Origin: Planctomycetota bacterium
Lineage (GTDB): Bacteria; Planctomycetota; Phycisphaerae; SM23-33; FEN-1343
Direction of reading: 5' to 3'
DNA: 5,307 nt
NCBI GenBank assembly: GCA_013203365.1
Contig: JABMQG010000347.1
Location: 1 to 5,307 of the forward strand
A program made the position numbers and the translations under genes. How positions within the stretch are numbered: position 1 is the stretch's first letter; every line of letters starts with the position of its first letter. A model generated the notes under the pieces. It was not told the origin of the DNA and did not search any database. It saw only the letters and a program-made list of their open reading frames with translations. Of the stretch, positions 5,244 to 5,307 are shown in pieces.

Positions 5244-5307
5244 TCAGAATGTGGGCCGGCCGCTGGATTTCAGAAGCGCCACATCATCCGTGGTATCGTC
5301 CCTATAG
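5244..5307 (-). CDS. Possible C-terminal end of an upstream gene (partial)
   Basis: One minus-strand frame stays open from the window edge (first full codon at 5306) for 20 codons to TGA at 5246-5244, eleven bases before the TTGACA box. It ends in TTDDVALLKSSGRPTF. The DDVALL string resembles the end of SpoIIE/PP2C-type phosphatases, where a DD(V/I)(A/T)L(L/V) strand is common. Twenty codons are far too few to be sure; it may be a chance open frame. Confidence 0.25.
   Translation of the reverse strand, partial: YRDDTTDDVALLKSSGRPTF

Noticed and set aside
5254..5261. GGCCGGCC palindrome
   Set aside because: An 8-base palindrome is expected by chance in GC-rich DNA and lies inside the possible partial coding frame.

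Overview
The window looks like chromosomal DNA from a bacterium with PEP-CTERM/exosortase surface proteins, most likely Planctomycetota (Phycisphaerae-like), with Verrucomicrobiota or Lentisphaerota as alternatives. The reasons are a secreted lectin/LamG/dockerin-like protein ending in a PEP-CTERM signal, and a planctomycete-style secreted PQQ-like beta-propeller protein. Assignment to a phylum is inference from family content. No marker gene is present.

Everything that reads as coding is on the minus strand, so gene order runs from right to left. At the right edge (5307-5244) there is a possible C-terminal scrap of an upstream gene. It is followed by a promoter-like TTGACA-17-GACAAT (5232-5204), a good ribosome binding site, and a 647-residue exported beta-propeller/HEAT-repeat protein (5129-3186). 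After 66 bases comes alanine racemase (3119-1989), probably in the same transcript. Its stop codon is followed directly by a hairpin without a U-tract.

The 496-base gap (1988-1493) is the most interesting non-coding part. It holds a cluster of GC-rich hairpins after alr. Next comes a strong sigma70-type promoter (TTGACG-17-TATAAT) preceded by three A-tracts spaced about one helical turn apart. After that is a predicted leader of about 258 bases. The leader can fold a 9-bp long-range stem stacked on a second hairpin with a possible pseudoknot, and it contains mutually exclusive hairpins. It also carries an unrecognised 48-codon reading frame whose TGA overlaps the ATG of the next gene (ATGA). 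The last gene (1492-32) encodes a 486-residue PEP-CTERM protein with a C-type lectin-like domain, a LamG-like domain and a dockerin-like pair of calcium loops.

Functionally, alr supplies D-alanine for peptidoglycan. The propeller/HEAT protein is probably an exported scaffold or envelope protein of unknown specific role. The PEP-CTERM protein is probably a sorted surface or extracellular-matrix protein that binds carbohydrate. The first two look co-transcribed; the PEP-CTERM gene appears to have its own regulated transcription unit. No mobile element, tRNA, rRNA or CRISPR array was seen. Bases 1-31, after the last stop codon, show nothing identifiable.
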